This document shows positions 5,691 through 9,343 of a stretch of 9,343 bases of DNA, piece after piece (position 1 is the first letter of the stretch; every line of letters starts with the position of its first letter). A program made the position numbers and the translations under genes. Under the pieces are notes generated by a model. The model was not told the origin of the DNA. It saw nothing but the letters and a program-made list of their open reading frames with translations, and did no database searches. Source of the stretch: Methylomonas sp. (GTDB lineage Bacteria > Pseudomonadota > Gammaproteobacteria > Methylococcales > Methylomonadaceae); the NCBI GenBank assembly GCA_026990815.1, contig JALXCS010000009.1, positions 1-9,343 of the forward strand. Reading direction: 5' to 3'.

Positions 5691-8596
5691 GCCGCGCCTC
5701 CTTCAGTAGCCAAAACTTGCTCATAAAATTTCCTTGCCTGCCCGCGTTTAAACCTGTAGACAAGATAGATCACTAACAGCCCCAACAAACTCAAACCATA
5801 GTTGAGATATTCCCAAAAGGTTTGCTCTTGTTGCGTCAACGGTGCTAGAGTCCTGGAAAAATGACTGCGACTACGGATACTCAGCAAGCCTCTGTCTTCC
5901 AGTGACCAGTCCACGGCATTGGCTACCAGTTGCAGAGAGTTCAAATACAACACTCCACCTGCACTGGATGCCATTTTGATGGTTTTGTCTTCGACAAATT
6001 CATTGGAAGCCAGCAAAATAATCCGTGCTGATCCTGGTGATTTGTCAATGACACTGGTGATCTGGATTTTCTCATCTTCAGTTTTTTCGTCTGACTTGCC
6101 CTTGTTTTCTTGTTTGTTATCCATTTTTTTCAATAACGGTGAGTCTTTATCCTTGAAATAGGAATCAAACCGACCTTCAACCACTGTTGCCAACGTATAA
6201 GACTGACGTTTTTCGCCCGGTTCAAAGCCCCATTGCGGATAGCGTTTGAAATCAGGAACCACATTACTGGAATCTGACACCCAGGACTTTTCAGAACTTT
6301 TCAGTAGCGGTATTACCTTTTTACCTTTCGAGGGCGTCACGTTAACGGGTGACACCCAGTTCATCGTCACTTGTGGTAAACCGGATGTAATGGCATTATC
6401 TGCCAGCAAGCCATCACCGCGCACATCAATAAAATAGGGATATTCCACCATTTGCATTTCCTGCACCGTAAAGCCCCCCAGATTTCGACTGACGGGAATC
6501 GGCAACATGGCATTTTGAGGATCCAGCACCATGGTTTTCTCAATATTGATACCCTGATATTTCAGCCAATCTTCTATTCCTGACTGATGTTCACTGACAC
6601 TCAGTCCTGTACGTCCCCAATCAGCTTTATATGGTGAACTTGCCAAAATCACGGTTCCACCTTTCATCAAGAACTGATCGACAGCAAAGACTTGTTTTTC
6701 ATCCAGTTTATCTGGCGCAATCAGTAGCAGCAAATCAGCATTATCATTAACCACACCATTATCAAGATTGGCTGTTTGAACATTGTGATTTTCTTCCAGC
6801 ATTTTTTCCAGGAAAGTAAACTCCTTGCCGCCAGACATACCCATCTGCATCATATAGGGGTTATTGGCTGATGCTGGCGGAGTATACAATGCCAGGGTTT
6901 TCATGAAACCTGAAGAATAGCGTTTAAGTGCTGTATCAAGCGCCAGTTTAAAGCTATTTTTGTTCAATTCCTCTGGCAGTGGCACGGGAACGGTTTGTCC
7001 CTGACTTTCCAGCACCATATAAAAATAAAACTGGTTATTGTCGAAAAGACTGGCTTGCATGGGCCTGAAACCAAATTCCTCTGCAATTTGTTTAGCAACC
7101 TTGCCGCCATCCGCTTCCGGATCAATAAAACTGTATTGAAATTTGTCCCCGGCTTTGGTTTTGGTTTCTTTTAGCACCGTCTGGATTTCTGTTCTCAGAC
7201 CACGCAAAACCTCCGGCAGTTTATTGTCAACAGAAAAATAGCCTTTGAAAGTCACCGGCGCACTCAAGCTGGCAAACAAATTTCCGCCACTTTGATATTC
7301 GTTTAAGACTTTCTTGATGCTGCGGGTAATTTCGTATTCCGGGTTTCTTAATTGCACATCCATGTCGCCCTCCGTTTGCGCCTTGACCTCGATCAGATCC
7401 CGGAAATTCAATACCTGATATTTATCACCATATTTGATCAAAACATCAAAATAAGAATTCACTACTGATGCCTGGTACTTGCTGGTCACCTGAAACGGAA
7501 CCGGCTTGATACCATATTTTTCACCTGCTTCTTTTTCCAGTTCCGGATTTTCCATCGGATCAATAAACTCGGTACGCACCTTGCCATTGCCGGCAATCTG
7601 ATATTCGCTCAACAAATCCCGAAGTTGCGGGACTAGCGGAGACAACAACGGATGGGTTTTGGCGCTGAAATAGCCCCGGATCAGTAAAGGTTCCTGCAAC
7701 TGTTTCAGGTAATTTCGGGTTGCATTGGAAATGGAATAAATATCCCCCTCGGTCAAATCAATTCTGGCTTTGCTAATTTGTGACAACCAGATATTACCAA
7801 CCAAGAAGTTGGCTACCAACAAGGCAGTCAGAACTTGCCATTTCCTGTGTTCTGTATGGCTGTTATCATGCGCCCAACGCACTATTTCCAGAGAAAGCAC
7901 ATTCAGGCTGATAAAAATACCGACAATACTGAGATAATAGTAAAGATCTCTGAGGTCCAGTACGCCGCGAGTGATGGATTCAAAGCGCGAGCCGCTGCCC
8001 AGAAGCTTAAAAAATTCAGCTGCCTTGTTGCCCAACAAGCCGGTCAGACTGTCTGATCCCAGCAAATACAAAAATGATGTTAATAGCACTGTTACGATCA
8101 AACTGACAATCTGGTTATTGGTATTGGCGCTAACAGTCAAACCAATGGCAATATAGGCGGCCGCCAATAACAATGATGCCAGATAAGCGCCAAATACAGG
8201 CCCCCAATCCAGATTTCCTAACAAAGAAATCGTGATCGGCAACGGCAAGGTTAACAGCAATGCCAAGGCCACCAGAAACAAACAGGCCAGGAATTTGCCC
8301 AGTACCAAACGTAATGGACTAACCGGATGTGTTAACAAGAACTCTAACGTCCCTGCCCTGCGCTCTTCACTCCACATCCGCATGGTTAAAGCCGCCACCA
8401 GAAAAATCAGTAATATCGGCATCCACTCAAATAGCGGTCTGACATCTGCAATATTGCGGGCGAAAAAGGTTTCTACCCAGAAAAATATGAATAATGTCAC
8501 CAATAAAAACGCGGCAAAGAAAATAAAGGCAACGGGTGATGCAAAAAAAGCTGCGGTTTCTTTTCGGGCAATCGTGAAAACACTAGGCTGCTGCAT
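5687..8596 (-). CDS. Fused GldF-GldG protein: ABC-2 permease plus extracytoplasmic auxiliary domain
   Basis: 969 residues from the ATG at 8596. That start is preceded by AGGAGGAG (8603-8610) at 6 bases and overlaps the ATPase gene by 14 bases. An in-frame ATG at 8728 exists but would add 44 residues inside the ATPase gene, upstream of the conserved MQQPSVFTIARKE start. Residues 1-240 are an ABC-2 permease with six predicted membrane segments (about 21-41, 58-74, 100-125, 134-157, 163-182, 219-240) and the family motif MRMWSEERRAGTLEFLLTHP (72-91). A seventh segment (about 254-272) begins the GldG-type part (PF09822-like, ABC_transp_aux), whose large domain (273-930) should be periplasmic; a final segment is at 932-948. 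Residues 303-437 and 448-563 look like tandem copies. A charged Lys/Glu/Asp linker covers about 813-845. The substrate is unknown. In Bacteroidetes GldF and GldG are separate gliding proteins. Confidence 0.9.
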   Translation of the reverse strand: MQQPSVFTIARKETAAFFASPVAFIFFAAFLLVTLFIFFWVETFFARNIADVRPLFEWMPILLIFLVAALTMRMWSEERRAGTLEFLLTHPVSPLRLVLGKFLACLFLVALALLLTLPLPITISLLGNLDWGPVFGAYLASLLLAAAYIAIGLTVSANTNNQIVSLIVTVLLTSFLYLLGSDSLTGLLGNKAAEFFKLLGSGSRFESITRGVLDLRDLYYYLSIVGIFISLNVLSLEIVRWAHDNSHTEHRKWQVLTALLVANFLVGNIWLSQISKARIDLTEGDIYSISNATRNYLKQLQEPLLIRGYFSAKTHPLLSPLVPQLRDLLSEYQIAGNGKVRTEFIDPMENPELEKEAGEKYGIKPVPFQVTSKYQASVVNSYFDVLIKYGDKYQVLNFRDLIEVKAQTEGDMDVQLRNPEYEITRSIKKVLNEYQSGGNLFASLSAPVTFKGYFSVDNKLPEVLRGLRTEIQTVLKETKTKAGDKFQYSFIDPEADGGKVAKQIAEEFGFRPMQASLFDNNQFYFYMVLESQGQTVPVPLPEELNKNSFKLALDTALKRYSSGFMKTLALYTPPASANNPYMMQMGMSGGKEFTFLEKMLEENHNVQTANLDNGVVNDNADLLLLIAPDKLDEKQVFAVDQFLMKGGTVILASSPYKADWGRTGLSVSEHQSGIEDWLKYQGINIEKTMVLDPQNAMLPIPVSRNLGGFTVQEMQMVEYPYFIDVRGDGLLADNAITSGLPQVTMNWVSPVNVTPSKGKKVIPLLKSSEKSWVSDSSNVVPDFKRYPQWGFEPGEKRQSYTLATVVEGRFDSYFKDKDSPLLKKMDNKQENKGKSDEKTEDEKIQITSVIDKSPGSARIILLASNEFVEDKTIKMASSAGGVLYLNSLQLVANAVDWSLEDRGLLSIRSRSHFSRTLAPLTQQEQTFWEYLNYGLSLLGLLVIYLVYRFKRGQARKFYEQVLATEGGAA

Positions 8597-9343
8597 GAAT
8601 CTCTCCTCCTGTTGGCTCGCCTGGCATTGAATTGACTTGACGGAAAATACTTTCCAGATCCTGCTGTTCTGGATAAATGGCAAAAATGTTAGTGCCGTCC
8701 CGACTGAGTTTATTGACAATTCCGGCAATTATTTTCTGGACGGGCACAGTGTTTTTGTTCTCAAGACTGAGCCGATACTGATATTGTTGATCTGCCAAAG
8801 AAGAATGATTGATTTGGCCAATTTCCTGCTGGCCTTGCAACTGGGTTTTTAATTGCTCCGGTGAACAATCCGTTTTAAGCTGGATACTTTGACTGTTTTG
8901 TAATTCATTGAGTTTGGCATCAACCGCCAGTTTACCATTACGCATAATCAACACCCGCTCACAGACGGCTTCAACTTCCTGCAAAATATGCGTGGAAACG
9001 ATAACCGTGGCATTCTTTCCCAGTTCGGCAATCAATTCCCGCATATGCAAAATCTGGGTTGGATCAAGGCCATTGGTAGGTTCGTCGAGAATCAGGATTT
9101 GCGGCTTGTGAAGAATGGCCTGAGCAACTCCAACCCGTTGTTTATAGCCCCTGGACAAGGTACTGATCGGTTGCGTGGCTTTTTCGGTCAAGGCTGTTTT
9201 GACAATAACCTCTTTAACCGCATTCAGTTTTTCCTGACCGGTTAACCCACTGAGTTCGGCAGCATAATCCAGAAAATCAATCAAGGTCATTTCCGGATAC
9301 ACCGGACAATTTTCGGGTAAATAACCGATTTTATTCTGGACCT
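8583..9343 (-). CDS. GldA-like ABC transporter ATPase, N-terminus cut by the window edge
   Basis: The frame is open from the right edge (first full codon at 9341) to the TAG at 8583, showing 252 residues. The opening IGYLPENCPVYPEMT is the Q-loop region of this ATPase group, so the GTG at 9302 is internal and not the start; Walker A and probably some 60-75 residues lie beyond the window. The signature motif is LSRGYKQRV (62-70), Walker B is ILILDE (82-87) followed by PTNGLDP with the D-loop, and the H-loop histidine is H118 in VIVSTH. Residues from about 145 to the end form an accessory C-terminal region seen in ABC-2-type export ATPases. It should power the fused permease encoded immediately downstream, which overlaps it by 14 bases. 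Family assignment is firm; the name GldA is by similarity and context only. Confidence 0.92.
   Translation of the reverse strand, partial: VQNKIGYLPENCPVYPEMTLIDFLDYAAELSGLTGQEKLNAVKEVIVKTALTEKATQPISTLSRGYKQRVGVAQAILHKPQILILDEPTNGLDPTQILHMRELIAELGKNATVIVSTHILQEVEAVCERVLIMRNGKLAVDAKLNELQNSQSIQLKTDCSPEQLKTQLQGQQEIGQINHSSLADQQYQYRLSLENKNTVPVQKIIAGIVNKLSRDGTNIFAIYPEQQDLESIFRQVNSMPGEPTGGEIHAAA
8603..8610 (-). promoter_or_regulatory. Strong Shine-Dalgarno that fixes the start of the GldF-GldG fusion
   Basis: On the minus strand AGGAGGAG lies 6 bases before the ATG at 8596, inside the end of the ATPase gene. It supports this start over the upstream in-frame ATG at 8728 and suggests coupled translation with the ATPase. 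Confidence 0.85.

Noticed and set aside
8232..8630. A 132-codon plus-strand open frame, rich in Lys, Asn and Ala.
   Set aside because: It is antisense to the permease membrane segments and the ATPase end; its composition is what the reverse of hydrophobic codons gives, and it matches no known family.
8597..8728. A 44-residue N-terminal extension of the GldF-GldG fusion from an in-frame ATG at 8728.
   Set aside because: It lies wholly within the ATPase gene, has no family-like sequence, and the ATG at 8596 has a strong Shine-Dalgarno and the expected permease start.
9300..9302. GTG as the start codon of the ABC ATPase.
   Set aside because: The frame stays open upstream and encodes IGYLPENCP, the conserved Q-loop region, so the gene begins beyond the window.

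Overview
The window looks like chromosomal DNA from a moderately AT-rich gammaproteobacterium. This rests on a proteobacterial-type glutaminyl-tRNA synthetase (GlnRS), a full three-part PpnN (YgdH-type) nucleotide nucleosidase close to the enterobacterial protein, and a degenerate REP-like palindrome. The genus cannot be fixed from this window. No tRNA, rRNA, CRISPR array, integrase or transposase gene was seen.

Layout, left to right. (1) Positions 1-971, minus strand: the first 323 codons of a HerA/DUF87-type ATPase, running off the left edge. (2) 1097-2767, minus strand: complete glnS, with a hairpin just past its stop. (3) 2768-2913: a divergent intergenic region with a candidate promoter for the next gene. 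(4) 2914-4353, plus strand: complete ppnN with an N-terminal extension of about 28 residues. (5) 4354-4727: a 374-base gene-free stretch rich in inverted repeats. It holds a 9-bp hairpin, a compact element with one long inverted repeat and three copies of a 10-mer, a degenerate REP-like palindrome, and a probable terminator for the operon that arrives from the right. (6) 9343 down to 4728, minus strand: a tightly overlapping three-gene ABC exporter operon.

The operon order is GldA-like ATPase (N-terminus outside the window), then a fused GldF-GldG permease/auxiliary protein, then a membrane-anchored DUF4340 protein. The reading frames overlap by 14 and 4 bases, and each downstream start has a strong Shine-Dalgarno sequence inside the gene before it, so the three proteins are probably made in a coordinated ratio and act as one envelope complex. 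GldA/F/G are known from gliding motility in Bacteroidetes. The role of fused versions in gammaproteobacteria is not established, and no gliding genes are visible here.

The best candidates for something undescribed are this operon, whose auxiliary part contains a tandem duplication of about 130 residues, the repeat element after ppnN, and the HerA-like ATPase, whose partner genes would lie beyond the left edge.
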